Shown: piece by piece, positions 15,381 through 23,797 of the stretch
Layout of the letters: each line of letters begins with the position of its first letter
How positions within the stretch are numbered: position 1 is the stretch's first letter
NCBI GenBank assembly: GCA_964635575.1
Contig: CAZWNY010000024.1
Span: 1-25,408 of the forward strand
Source of the DNA: GCA-2733415 sp964635575
Lineage (GTDB): Bacteria; Bacteroidota; Bacteroidia; Flavobacteriales; Flavobacteriaceae
DNA length: 25,408 nucleotides
Direction of reading: 5' to 3'
Notes under the pieces: model-generated
Seen by the model: only the letters and a program-made list of their open reading frames with translations
What the model was told of the DNA's origin: nothing
The model's database searches: none
Made by a program: the position numbers and the translations under genes

Positions 15381-15411
15381 CAAATATAAATACTTTTTTT
15401 ATTTGTGGCAA
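15381..15411 (-). promoter_or_regulatory. Promoter of the tRNA-Asn operon
   Basis: On the minus strand TTG (15411-15409), a 20-base spacer and TATATTTG (15388-15381) match TTG-N(17-23)-TANNTTTG exactly. The transcript would start near 15374, about 50 bases before the first tRNA. Confidence 0.72.
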
Positions 15412-15499
15412 TAGAAAAATAGAAAAATTATATATTTATTTCATTGTTCGTCCGATAAAAATTTAACCTTTTTAAAACCTATAAACGAGGTATCGCTTT

Positions 15500-15525
15500 T
15501 TAAAAAATGGTTGTCCATTTTTTAA
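15500..15525. terminator. Terminator after rseP
   Basis: TTAAAAAATGG (15500-15510) pairs perfectly with CCATTTTTTAA (15515-15525) around a TTGT loop, 56 bases past the rseP stop. The stem is AT-rich and symmetric, so it may act in either direction. The rest of 15324-15580 holds only the tRNA promoter. Confidence 0.6.
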
Positions 15526-15580
15526 TTGAGTGAAATTTAGTATTATTATCACTTAAAAGACAGATAAGCAACCGGTGATT

Positions 15581-16936
15581 TTATTTTAAAAAATGCCTAT
15601 ATATATCATTTCCAAATGCATATACAAAAAGTGTCATCATTATTACAAAACCAACCATTTGTGCATATTCCAAAAATTTATCGCTTGGTTTTTTTCCTGT
15701 AATGATTTCGTACACCACAAAAAGCGCATGTCCTCCATCTAATGCAGGTATTGGCAATAGGTTTAGCACTCCTAACATTATGGATAAAAAAGCGGTGATG
15801 TTCCAAAAAACTTGCCAATTCCAAGTAGTAGGAAAAATTTTAGCTATCGAAATAAAACTCCCCAATCCTTTATAAGCACCTGTTTTTACATTACCTATTG
15901 CTTTTAGATTTTTGCCCATTAGCTCAAGTTTATTGACAAACTTATTTGCGCCTCCTGAAAAAGATTCCAAAAAGGTATATTTTTTAGTAGCTAATTTATA
16001 AAACCCCAGTTTATCCAAATCTGCAGGAGAAAGTGTGGTTATTAAAATTCCTAATTTACCTTCATTATTTACTTTAACATTCAGTGTTCTAATTTCTTTT
16101 TTATAATTCATTACTACCAACGAAATTGTTTTATTTACTTTCGTTTTTAATACATCTGAAAAACCTCTATAACTTATTTTTTTGCCATCAACTTTTAGTA
16201 TAATGTCATTTTTTACTAAACCGCTATTACTATTGTGTGAATCTTCTAAAACTTTTCCTATAACAATAGGGCGAGGAAAATCAATTAAACTTTTAGCATC
16301 CGAATCTACTAATTTTCCTAAAAAATTTACTGGGATTTGTAGAGTTTTCGTTTCGCCGTTTCTATTCACTACAATTTTTTCTCCAAATAATATATTTGAG
16401 CGTACATCATTAAAATCTATTGGTGTTTTTCCATCAATACTAACAATTTTATCTCCTGTTTTTAAACCTATTTGTTTTTCTACAAATTCAGGAACTACAA
16501 TACCATTTTTTAATTGATCATTTGGTAAAAATTTATCGCCATATGTAAAGGATAAAAATACATATATTAAATATGCTAATACAAAATTTACAGTAACGCC
16601 ACCTAACATAATAACTAAACGTTGCCAAGGTTTTTTAGATCTAAATTCCCATGGTTGTGGTTCTTTTTTTAATTGTTCGGTGTCCATACTTTCATCTATC
16701 ATTCCTGATATTTTTACATATCCACCTAATGGCAACCAACCAACACCATATTCAGTTCCATTTTTTGTAAAGCTGAATAACTTTTTACCCCAAGCATCAA
16801 AAAATAAATAAAATTTCTCTACACGTGTTCCAAATAATTTTGCTGGGTAATAATGTCCCCATTCGTGTAAAATGATTAATAAAGATAAACTCAATAAAAA
16901 TTGAGCGACCATAATGATTATTTCTATTATTGACAT
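15581..16936 (-). CDS. rseP: RIP-type zinc metalloprotease RseP (site-2 protease)
   Basis: RseP cuts membrane-spanning anti-sigma factors and leftover signal peptides inside the inner membrane. The 451-aa protein has the zinc motif HEWGH at residues 24-28 in the first membrane helix. The VGWLPLGGYVKISGM segment typical of the family follows near residue 64, and then a membrane helix. PDZ-like regions cover roughly 145-300 (GLKTGDKIVSIDGK, SGLVKNDIILKVDGK). The C-terminal helices carry LLPIPALDGGHALF near residue 395, whose Asp is the third zinc ligand. The start MSIIEIIIMVAQ gives the normal first helix. It lies alone on the minus strand, divergent from the SCO1-type gene and followed by a terminator. 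The target anti-sigma factor cannot be told from this window. Confidence 0.95.
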   Translation of the reverse strand: MSIIEIIIMVAQFLLSLSLLIILHEWGHYYPAKLFGTRVEKFYLFFDAWGKKLFSFTKNGTEYGVGWLPLGGYVKISGMIDESMDTEQLKKEPQPWEFRSKKPWQRLVIMLGGVTVNFVLAYLIYVFLSFTYGDKFLPNDQLKNGIVVPEFVEKQIGLKTGDKIVSIDGKTPIDFNDVRSNILFGEKIVVNRNGETKTLQIPVNFLGKLVDSDAKSLIDFPRPIVIGKVLEDSHNSNSGLVKNDIILKVDGKKISYRGFSDVLKTKVNKTISLVVMNYKKEIRTLNVKVNNEGKLGILITTLSPADLDKLGFYKLATKKYTFLESFSGGANKFVNKLELMGKNLKAIGNVKTGAYKGLGSFISIAKIFPTTWNWQVFWNITAFLSIMLGVLNLLPIPALDGGHALFVVYEIITGKKPSDKFLEYAQMVGFVIMMTLFVYAFGNDIYRHFLK

Positions 16937-17041
16937 TTATTTTTGTTTTTAAATATATTGGGCTAAAATACTATTTTTAATACAAATTTTAAGGTTATAA
17001 TTGAAAACAGTTATATCTTTACTGTATCTAAAATTAATTAT

Positions 17042-17722
17042 ATGTTATCTTTTTTTAAAGTTTACAAAAATTTTGCTATTTTTTTTATTATTTTTTCGAT
17101 AACATCAATCTCTTTAATTTACACTGCTTTAAAACCAAAAACAAGATTGCCCATTTTTGCTCCTGGCAAAAATGTAAATCAAGAATTGGTAGACAGTACT
17201 ATTGTACACGTTAAAAAAAATCATTTTATAGCCGATTTTAAATTGACAAATCAAAATGGCAAAACGATTACTCAAAACGATTATAAAGATAAAATTTATA
17301 TTGCCGATTTCTTTTTCACAACTTGTGGTACTATTTGTCCTTTAATGACTACTAACATGAAAAAAATACAGAATAAAATTTTAAATGATGATGAGGTTTT
17401 GTTAATTTCTCATTCGGTTACACCTAAAATTGATTCTGTCCCTCAATTAAAAAAATATGCATTAGCAAAAGGAGTGATTGATAGCAAATGGAACTTAGTT
17501 ACAGGTAGTAAAAAAGAGATTTACAACCTAGCTAGGAAATCTTATTTAGTTGCTAAATACGACCCAAAACAACCTGATGGTTACGGAATGGTACATACCG
17601 AAAACTTTGTTTTAATTGATAAAAAAAAACGTATTAGAGGTTTATATGATGGTACGGACAGTGAGGATATTGAGCGTCTTTTAGTAGATTTGGAAATCTT
17701 AAAAAAAGAATATCAAAAATAG
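17042..17722 (+). CDS. SCO1/SenC family copper chaperone-like protein
   Basis: SCO proteins deliver copper to, or reduce, the CuA site of cytochrome oxidase; some act as thiol-disulphide or copper-response proteins. The 226-aa protein has an N-terminal membrane anchor (about residues 9-29) and a thioredoxin-like domain outside the membrane. The copper ligands are present: C95-G-T-I-C99 within TTCGTICP, and His185 in YGMVHTENFVLID. A domain opening FKLTNQNGKTITQNDYKDK (about 66-84) and the loop SVTPKIDSVPQLKKYA also fit the family. It is divergent from rseP, and the next gene is convergent, 6 bases away, so it is probably transcribed alone. No oxidase gene is nearby to identify its partner. 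Confidence 0.93.
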   Translation: MLSFFKVYKNFAIFFIIFSITSISLIYTALKPKTRLPIFAPGKNVNQELVDSTIVHVKKNHFIADFKLTNQNGKTITQNDYKDKIYIADFFFTTCGTICPLMTTNMKKIQNKILNDDEVLLISHSVTPKIDSVPQLKKYALAKGVIDSKWNLVTGSKKEIYNLARKSYLVAKYDPKQPDGYGMVHTENFVLIDKKKRIRGLYDGTDSEDIERLLVDLEILKKEYQK

Positions 17723-17728
17723 TTGGCT

Positions 17729-18349
17729 TTAAGGATGTTTTACAACTAAAATATCACCTTTATTGGTTTTTAAAGTATATAATGATGTGCTTTTGGGTAA
17801 CTTAATAACACTTACGTTTCCTAAGTTTGTTTGAGTAACTACAACTCCTGAGTTTGTTTTTAAATACACATTACCTGTTACTGAAAACGCAGATATTTTT
17901 CCTTTTATTTGTTGTAAATAACAATTTCCTGAAGCCACATCTATAAGTAATGATTTATAATTTCCAGAAGCCGTAACATTACCTATGTCACTTTGCAATA
18001 CAACTTGTAATTGTTCTGGAACCCATATTTCTACGGAAATGGAATGCACTTTATGAGCGCTTAATTTATCTTGAAAATCAGGAAATACAAAAGCTATTTT
18101 ACCTTCAATATGTATTGTTTTTTCTGTTTGTTTTTGATTAATTACAAAATAGTTTGCGTACTCGCCTTCACTATGTGCTTTAATTTTAATTTTGTTTGTT
18201 TTTGTGGTGTGTACTACAATATTAAACACATCGTTTAAATTAAAATATAGCATATTTACAGACGTGTCTACCCAAATAGTATGGTTGCTTTTTTTTTGAG
18301 AAAACACCATATTATTACATAAAATGAGTATAAATACTACTTTTTTCAT
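17729..18349 (-). CDS. Exported beta-rich protein, putative adhesin-like, unknown function
   Basis: I do not recognise a specific function. The preferred start at 18349 (MKKVVFILILCNNMVFSQKK) gives 206 aa with a clear signal peptide ending VFS-Q. An upstream in-frame ATG at 18376 would add nine residues before it. The C-terminal half consists of short repeating beta-strands with G-N or G-D turns (DIGNVTASGN, ASGNCYLQQIKG, TGNVYLKTNSG, NLGNVSVIK, NKGDILVV). This resembles the beta-helix of DUF4097-like putative adhesins common in Bacteroidota. No lipobox or membrane helix is seen after the signal, so a periplasmic or outer-surface location is likely. It lies between the pnp terminator and the convergent SCO1-type gene, with no apparent operon partner. 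Confidence 0.75.
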   Translation of the reverse strand: MKKVVFILILCNNMVFSQKKSNHTIWVDTSVNMLYFNLNDVFNIVVHTTKTNKIKIKAHSEGEYANYFVINQKQTEKTIHIEGKIAFVFPDFQDKLSAHKVHSISVEIWVPEQLQVVLQSDIGNVTASGNYKSLLIDVASGNCYLQQIKGKISAFSVTGNVYLKTNSGVVVTQTNLGNVSVIKLPKSTSLYTLKTNKGDILVVKHP

Positions 18350-18431
18350 TGATAAAAGCAAGGTACAACATTTCAAATTAATCCAAATTAATCATCTGTT
18401 TCGTTTTTTAAAAAATTGATTATTAATAAGT

Positions 18432-18461
18432 AAAGCCACAATTTAAATAAATTGTGGCTTT
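18432..18461. terminator. Terminator after pnp
   Basis: AAAGCCACAATTT (18432-18444) pairs with AAATTGTGGCTTT (18449-18461) around AAAT: 13 base pairs, 20 bases after the pnp stop on the minus strand. The arms end in A- and T-runs, so it can work on both strands. Confidence 0.78.
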
Positions 18462-18481
18462 ATATTTTTACAAATTAATAA

Positions 18482-20683
18482 TTAATCTCTTCTTGGTTTT
18501 CTATCGTCTCTACGATTATCTCTACCTTTGTTTTCTCTTGGCGGACGTGCTACATAACCTTCTGGTTTTTCCAATAAAGCTTTACGAGAAACTTTTTCTT
18601 TTCTTGTTCTTGGGTCTTTTCCGAAATATTTTACATCAAATATATCTCCCATACTTACAACGTCAGATACTTTTTCGGTACGTTCCCATGCTAATTCAGA
18701 TATGTGTAGTAACACTTCGTTACCTGGGGCTTCTGTATATTCTACAACGGGTCCGAAATCTAAAATTTTAATTACTTTAACTTCATACACACTTCCTACT
18801 TCTGGTTTAAAAAGCATCGATTCAATACGAGCCAATACGGTTTCAATTCCTATTGGATCTGTTCCTAAAATTTCAACAATTCCTTCTTCTGTTACAGGGT
18901 CTTCATTAAGAACAATGGTTGTTCCTGTTTCTTTTTGTAATTCTTGAATATGTTTTCCTCCTGGACCAATAAATGCACCAATCATATCATTCGGTATTAC
19001 ACTGGTTACCATTTTTGGAGCGTGATCTTTTACGTCTGTTGCTGGATTAGAAATTGTTTCTGTTAATTTTTCTAAAATGTGTAAACGACCGTCACGAGCT
19101 TGTGCTAATGCAGACTCTAATACGTCATAAGATAACCCTTTTACTTTAATATCCATTTGACAAGCGGTAATTCCTTTTTCGGTACCTGTTACCTTAAAAT
19201 CCATGTCTCCTAAGTAATCTTCATCTCCTAAAATATCTGATAATACTGCGAATTTACCTGATTTTTCGTCAGAAATTAATCCCATTGCAATACCTGAAAC
19301 TGGTCGTGTTAATTGAATACCAGCGTCCATTAGCGCCATTGTACCAGAACATACTGTTGCCATTGATGAAGAACCGTTAGACTCTAAAACTTCCGCTACT
19401 ACACGTACTGTATATGGGCAATCTGCAGGAATCATACCTTTTAAGGCTCGTTGTGCTAAGTTACCATGACCAATTTCTCTACGAGAAGTACCTCTTAATG
19501 GGCGTGCTTCTCCTGTACAGAATGGAGGGAAATTATAGTGTAAATAAAATGTTTCTTCACCTTCATATGATGGTGTATCAATTTTACTTGCTTCTCTTGA
19601 TGTTCCTAAAGTTACTGTTGCTAATGCTTGAGTTTCTCCACGTGTAAATATTGCTGATCCGTGTGTTGAAGGTAAGTAATCTACTTCACACCAAATTGGT
19701 CTAATTTCATCTGTTTTACGACCATCTAAACGTAAACCTTCATTTAAGGTTAAGTTACGAATGGCTGCTTTTTGTGATTTATTAAAATATTTTCCTACTA
19801 AATCGCCGTATTCTTCTAATTCTTCTTCTGTAAAAGTAGTTTTCAATTCTTCTTTTATTTCTGAAAAAGCTGTTGTACGTTCTTCTTTAGATGTTCCTTT
19901 TTTAGCAACATCGTATATTTTTTGATATACCGCTGTGTTAATTTTTTCGGCTAATACTTCGTCTTTTCTTTCGTTTTCATACTCACGTACTTCTTTTTTT
20001 CCGAATGCTTCAGCTAAACGTACTTGTGCTGCACATTGTATTTTAATTGACTCGTGAGCAAATTTAATAGCGTTTGCCATATCTTCTTCACTACATTCGT
20101 CCATTTCACCTTCTACCATCATTACTGAATCGGCAGAAGCTCCAATCATCATATCCATGTCTGCATTTTCTAATTGTGCTCTACTTGGATTGATTACGAA
20201 CTCACCATCAATTCTTGCTACTCTTGCTTCAGATATTGCACACTCAAATGGAAAATCACTTAACTGTATTGCTGCTGACGCTGCTAAACCTGCTAATGCA
20301 TCTGGCATAACGTCTTCATCATGAGACATTAATTGAATCATTACTTGTGTATCCGCATGATAATCTTTTGGAAACAATGGTCGTAAAACTCTATCTACTA
20401 AACGCATGGTTAAAATTTCATCATTACTTGGTCTTGCTTCTCTTTTAAAGAAACCTCCTGGGTAACGACCTGCTGCTGCAAATTTTTCTCTATAATCTAC
20501 TGTTAAGGGTAAAAAATCTACCGTTCCTGCTTTATAGCTAGAAACTACGGTACATAATAACATTGTTTTACCCATAGTAACGACTACGCTACCATGTGCT
20601 TGTTTTGCTAATTTACCTGTTTCGATAGTAATTTCTCTACCATCACCAAGATCTATAACCTCTTTAAATACTTTTGGAATCAT
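18482..20683 (-). CDS. pnp: Polyribonucleotide nucleotidyltransferase (PNPase)
   Basis: PNPase degrades RNA from the 3' end using phosphate. The 733-aa protein has the expected order. The first RNase PH domain covers about 1-200 (GKLAKQAHGSVVVTMGKTML, FFKREARPSNDEILTMRLVDR). The helical linker is followed by the second, catalytic RNase PH domain from about 310 to 540 (RLDGRKTDEIRPI, FCTGEARPLRGTSRREIGHG, ESNGSSSMATVCSGTMAL, DILGDEDYLGDMDFKV). The KH domain has GAFIGPGGKHIQEL near 565. The S1 domain covers about 620-690, followed by an Arg/Asp-rich tail. The first codons MIPKVFKEVIDLGDGREI are typical. It lies downstream of rpsO, an order conserved in many bacteria, with a terminator between, as in E. 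coli. Its 186-base leader contains a weak 6-bp dyad (20707-20712 with 20735-20740). Confidence 0.98.
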   Translation of the reverse strand: MIPKVFKEVIDLGDGREITIETGKLAKQAHGSVVVTMGKTMLLCTVVSSYKAGTVDFLPLTVDYREKFAAAGRYPGGFFKREARPSNDEILTMRLVDRVLRPLFPKDYHADTQVMIQLMSHDEDVMPDALAGLAASAAIQLSDFPFECAISEARVARIDGEFVINPSRAQLENADMDMMIGASADSVMMVEGEMDECSEEDMANAIKFAHESIKIQCAAQVRLAEAFGKKEVREYENERKDEVLAEKINTAVYQKIYDVAKKGTSKEERTTAFSEIKEELKTTFTEEELEEYGDLVGKYFNKSQKAAIRNLTLNEGLRLDGRKTDEIRPIWCEVDYLPSTHGSAIFTRGETQALATVTLGTSREASKIDTPSYEGEETFYLHYNFPPFCTGEARPLRGTSRREIGHGNLAQRALKGMIPADCPYTVRVVAEVLESNGSSSMATVCSGTMALMDAGIQLTRPVSGIAMGLISDEKSGKFAVLSDILGDEDYLGDMDFKVTGTEKGITACQMDIKVKGLSYDVLESALAQARDGRLHILEKLTETISNPATDVKDHAPKMVTSVIPNDMIGAFIGPGGKHIQELQKETGTTIVLNEDPVTEEGIVEILGTDPIGIETVLARIESMLFKPEVGSVYEVKVIKILDFGPVVEYTEAPGNEVLLHISELAWERTEKVSDVVSMGDIFDVKYFGKDPRTRKEKVSRKALLEKPEGYVARPPRENKGRDNRRDDRKPRRD

Positions 20684-20840
20684 AATTTTTTTAATTCTAA
20701 ATTAAACATTGGTAGTTGTGTTGTGTAGTTGTTGCCAATGAAAACTATAAAATGTAGCTTTTTTATTTATTTTTTAAAGATTTTTTCACAAACCTTTAAT
20801 TTGTTTTTTTGTTTAAAACTTTAGTGGAGTTTTAAAACTA

Positions 20841-20866
20841 AAAAAGAGGCGCGTGCGCCTCTTTTT
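20841..20866. terminator. Terminator between rpsO and pnp
   Basis: AAAAAGAGGCG (20841-20851) pairs with CGCCTCTTTTT (20856-20866) around a CGTG tetraloop, only 3 bases after the rpsO stop codon. It is GC-rich at the core and flanked by A/T runs: a textbook intrinsic terminator, the strongest in the window. Confidence 0.9.
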
Positions 20867-20869
20867 ATA

Positions 20870-21139
20870 TTATTTTCTTAATCCTAAATCTTTTACTATT
20901 GCACGATATCTTAAGACATCTTTTTTAGTTAAATAATCTAGTAAACTTCTTCTTTTACCTACTAACATTACCAAAGCACGTTCCGTATTATAATCTTTAC
21001 GATTATTTTTTAAATGCCCTGTTAAATGCTCAATACGTTGTGTAAATAGTGCGATTTGCGCTTCTGCAGACCCAGTGTTTTTAACGTTTCCACCGTGTTT
21101 TTTGAAGATTTTTTCTTTTGCTTCTTTTGTTAAATACAT
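20870..21139 (-). CDS. rpsO: 30S ribosomal protein S15
   Basis: S15 binds 16S rRNA early in assembly of the 30S central domain. The 89-aa sequence is complete and typical: MYLTKEAKEKIFKKHGG, GSAEAQIALFTQRIEHLTGHL (which includes the helix contacting the three-way junction) and ERALVMLVGKRRSLLDYL, ending IVKDLGLRK. It lies upstream of pnp with an intrinsic terminator 3 bases after its stop, so pnp would be reached only by read-through or from its own promoter. A TATATTTG element upstream (21195-21202) may be its -7 box. Confidence 0.97.
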   Translation of the reverse strand: MYLTKEAKEKIFKKHGGNVKNTGSAEAQIALFTQRIEHLTGHLKNNRKDYNTERALVMLVGKRRSLLDYLTKKDVLRYRAIVKDLGLRK

Positions 21140-21194
21140 GCTAATATTATTTTAAATGATTTTTATGTATAGATATGGTTATCATATCAAGCTG

Positions 21195-21202
21195 CAAATA
21201 TA
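21195..21202 (-). promoter_or_regulatory. Possible -7 element of rpsO
   Basis: TATATTTG on the minus strand fits TANNTTTG and is identical to the tRNA promoter box. It lies 55 bases before the rpsO ATG. No TTG is found 17-23 bases upstream, so confidence is limited. The remainder of 21140-21363 is AT-rich with nothing else recognisable. Confidence 0.4.
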
Positions 21203-21363
21203 AGTTTTTTATTGATATCATAGTTATTTAATGTGTTTATTTTTGCTATGATTGTATCCTTATTTTTATACTTTTAAAATTTCAAAGCTTATTTTACTTG
21301 AAAAATTTTTTTTTATTGATTATTGTATTTTAAACAAATTGAAGTAGCTTTTTTACTTTAAAT

Positions 21364-22233
21364 TTATTTTTCCGTAGTTCGTATTTTATTGTTTTGTATT
21401 AAATCTAAGTACAAACTAATATTCTTTTTTAAATCTTTACGATGACTAATAAAGTCTAAAAACCCGTGTTCTAATAAAAATTCGGATGTTTGAAAACCTT
21501 CTGGCAGGTCTTTACCTGTTGTGTCTTTTACAACACGTGGTCCTGCAAAACCAATTAAAGCTCCTGGCTCACCTACATTAATATCTCCTAACATCGCAAA
21601 TGACGCGGTTGTTCCTCCTGTTGTTGGGTCGGTACATAATGATATGTATGGTATTGCTGAGTCTGCTAATTGCGCTAGCTTTGCTGATGTTTTCGCTAAT
21701 TGCATTAATGACAATGCTGCCTCCATCATCCGAGCTCCACCTGATTTTGAGATTATTAAAAATGGTATTTCATTTTTTAATGAGTAGTCGGCTGCACGAG
21801 CAATTTTTTCTCCTACTACTGACCCCATTGATCCGCCAATAAAAGAAAAATCCATACAGGCTATTACTATTTTTTTGCCGTTAGATTCCCCTACCGCAGT
21901 ACGTATGGCGTCTTTTAAGTTTGTTTTTTCTTGTGCTACTTTTAAACGATCTGTATATTTTTTACTGTCTGAAAACCCTAATGGATCTTTAGATGTTAAG
22001 TTTTCGTTTAATTCTTTTATTTTTGAAACGTCATCAAATAAAATTTCAAAATATTCTTTACTACCAATACGCACGTGGTAGTCGTCTTCTGGACTTATAT
22101 AAAAATTTGCCGCCAATTCTTTAGTTTCTACGATCTTACCTGTTGGCGTTTTATACCATAATCCTTTTGGAGTATCTCTTTTTTGTTCCGTAGCTGTTTG
22201 TATTCCTTTATCTTTTCTTTTAAACCAACCCAT
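21364..22233 (-). CDS. accD: Acetyl-CoA carboxylase carboxyltransferase beta subunit (no zinc ribbon)
   Basis: AccD with AccA transfers the carboxyl group from biotin to acetyl-CoA, giving malonyl-CoA for fatty acid synthesis. The 289-aa protein has the crotonase-like carboxyltransferase core: ACMDFSFIGGSMGSVVGEKI (about 125-144), ISKSGGARMMEAALSLMQL (161-179), DPTTGGTTASFAMLGDI and EPGALIGFAGPRVV. The N-terminal segment that in E. coli holds a four-cysteine zinc ribbon is present in outline (GLWYKTPTGKIVETKELAAN), but every cysteine is replaced, so no zinc can be bound there. The same feature occurs in other flavobacteria as I know them. It lies 67 bases after fba with no terminator between, so the two are probably co-transcribed. 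Confidence 0.96.
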   Translation of the reverse strand: MGWFKRKDKGIQTATEQKRDTPKGLWYKTPTGKIVETKELAANFYISPEDDYHVRIGSKEYFEILFDDVSKIKELNENLTSKDPLGFSDSKKYTDRLKVAQEKTNLKDAIRTAVGESNGKKIVIACMDFSFIGGSMGSVVGEKIARAADYSLKNEIPFLIISKSGGARMMEAALSLMQLAKTSAKLAQLADSAIPYISLCTDPTTGGTTASFAMLGDINVGEPGALIGFAGPRVVKDTTGKDLPEGFQTSEFLLEHGFLDFISHRKDLKKNISLYLDLIQNNKIRTTEK

Positions 22234-22300
22234 ATTTTATTGTGTTTGTAATTTTAGATTTATAATTTGTATGATTGTGTAAATCTAAAAAAAATATTTT

Positions 22301-23368
22301 TTATAATGTGTTTATATTCTTTAAATCGGCAAATGATTTCAACAATCTTGCTTTAAATGTTTCTTCTCCTGCTCGCAACCATTTACGTGGATCGTAATAT
22401 TTTTTGTTTGGCAACGCTTCTCCTTCTGGGTTACCTATTTGTGTTTGCAAATATTCTTGGTGTTTTAATATATAATCTCGAACTCCTTCTGTAAATGCGA
22501 ATTGCAAATCGGTATCAATATTCATTTTTACTACACCATAATCGATAGCTTCTCTAATTTCTTCTAAGGTAGATCCTGAGCCTCCGTGAAACACAAAATC
22601 GATTGTATTGTGTGGTACATTGAATTTTTCTGAAATATATTTTTGAGAGTTTTTTAAAATTTTTGGTGTTAGAACTACATTACCTGGCTTGTAAACTCCG
22701 TGTACGTTACCAAAAGCGGCTGCTATTGTAAATTGATTGCTTATTTTTGATAGCTCCTCGTATGCATAAGCAACTTCTTCTGGTTGCGTGTATAGTTTTG
22801 AAATATCTACATTACTGTTGTCTACTCCATCTTCTTCGCCTCCTGTAATTCCTAATTCGATTTCTAAGGTCATTCCCATTTTACTCATTCGTGTTAAATA
22901 GGTTTTGCAAATTTTTATGTTTTCCTTTAAAGGTTCTTCCGATAAATCAATCATATGTGAACTGAATAATGGTTTTCCTGTTTCGGCGAAGTGTTTTTCA
23001 CTTGCATCTAACAAACCGTCTATCCAAGGTAGTAATTTTTTTGCGGCATGATCGGTATGTAAAATAACAGGAACACCATAACTTTTTGCTAATAAGTGTA
23101 CGTGTTTGGCTCCTGCAACTGCTCCTAAAACACCTGATTCATGGTTTTTATTAGACAGTCCTTTGCCTGCATTAAATTGCGCTCCGCCGTTAGAAAACTG
23201 TATAATTACAGGTGCATTTGCTTCTGCTGCTGCCTCCAAAACTGAGTTTACGGTATTATTACCTACCACATTTACTGCTGGCAATGCAAATCCTTTTTGT
23301 TTGGCGTAATTAAATATTTGTTGTACTTCTTTTCCGGTGGCTACACCTGCTTTAATAGTATGACTCAT
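22301..23368 (-). CDS. fbaA: Class II fructose-bisphosphate aldolase
   Basis: This aldolase interconverts fructose 1,6-bisphosphate with glyceraldehyde 3-phosphate and dihydroxyacetone phosphate, using zinc. The 355-aa protein is of the long FbaA type. PVIIQFSNGGAQFNAGKGL is near residue 54. VILHTDHAAKKLLPWIDGLL is near residue 100, with the catalytic Asp and a zinc His. EIELGITGGEEDGVDN near 175 carries the metal-site Glu. AAAFGNVHGVYKPGNV (near 217) contains another zinc His. FVFHGGSGSTLEEI near 260 holds the third zinc His and phosphate-binding Gly and Ser. It ends with the RAGEETFKARL segment. It is the first gene of a probable fba-accD unit. Confidence 0.97.
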   Translation of the reverse strand: MSHTIKAGVATGKEVQQIFNYAKQKGFALPAVNVVGNNTVNSVLEAAAEANAPVIIQFSNGGAQFNAGKGLSNKNHESGVLGAVAGAKHVHLLAKSYGVPVILHTDHAAKKLLPWIDGLLDASEKHFAETGKPLFSSHMIDLSEEPLKENIKICKTYLTRMSKMGMTLEIELGITGGEEDGVDNSNVDISKLYTQPEEVAYAYEELSKISNQFTIAAAFGNVHGVYKPGNVVLTPKILKNSQKYISEKFNVPHNTIDFVFHGGSGSTLEEIREAIDYGVVKMNIDTDLQFAFTEGVRDYILKHQEYLQTQIGNPEGEALPNKKYYDPRKWLRAGEETFKARLLKSFADLKNINTL

Positions 23369-23414
23369 TGTGTTGTTTGTTTTTTGATTTCAATATATCA
23401 AATTTTATTGTATG

Positions 23415-23422
23415 CAAATATA
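23415..23422 (-). promoter_or_regulatory. Possible -7 element of fba
   Basis: TATATTTG on the minus strand, 46 bases before the fba start, identical to the tRNA and rpsO boxes. No TTG lies at a proper -33 distance (the nearest give spacers of 12 or 27). The rest of 23369-23510 shows nothing else. Confidence 0.4.
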
Positions 23423-23510
23423 AAAATTAAAAAACAATTAGTCGATAGTCAAAAGTTATTATACTTATTTAAGATTATACTGTCGTATTTTAATTGATTT
23501 TTAAAACAGG

Positions 23511-23553
23511 AAAAACATCAATTGTAATCTAAAAAATTACAATTGATGTTTTT
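23511..23553. terminator. Perfect long-stem bidirectional terminator
   Basis: Eighteen perfect base pairs, 23511-23528 with 23536-23553, around a 7-base loop, with A-rich and T-rich ends. It lies 18 bases beyond the last codon of the damaged M56 tail (stop at 23571-23573). This supports 23571 being the original end of that gene. It separates it from fba. Confidence 0.85.
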
Positions 23554-23570
23554 TTTAATTTAGTTTTTAG

Positions 23571-23797
23571 CTATTTTTTTATGGTAATTTTTACGATTCC
23601 CTTTTTCACCATGAAAGCGCAATTGCTACTTTGCCCTTCAAAAGCACTATAGAATCAATTTTATCAGGATCTAATGTTTCATAAAACTCTTTACTAACTT
23701 CTTTTCCTTCTACAAAAAACAATTTTTTTTCTAGTAACTCTGATGATGCAGCGTTATTTATTGCAAAACCCTCAGTGTAAACTAATTTTGTTACAGC
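23571..23797 (-). pseudogene. Detached, frameshifted C-terminal tail of the M56 sensor gene
   Basis: Past the TAG of the M56 gene (23800-23798) the same frame remains open for about 63 codons. It reads AVTKLVYTEGFAINNAAS, then LFFVEGKEVSKEFYETLDPD and KIDSIVLL, which resembles the TonB-plug-like repeat at the end of many Bacteroidota M56 proteins. Near 23643-23648 a single missing base (CTTTTG where CTTTTTG would keep frame) shifts it. The other frame then continues EGQSSNCAFMVKKGIVKITIKK, with a residue break after SNCAF, to a TAG at 23573-23571 just before a terminator. So one stop mutation and one frameshift separate the protein from its expected end. Sequencing error cannot be excluded, given the other gap in this draft. 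Confidence 0.7.

Noticed and set aside
20707..20740. Leader hairpin of pnp as a regulatory element
   Set aside because: Only 6 base pairs around a 22-base loop; too weak to list as a feature without conservation.
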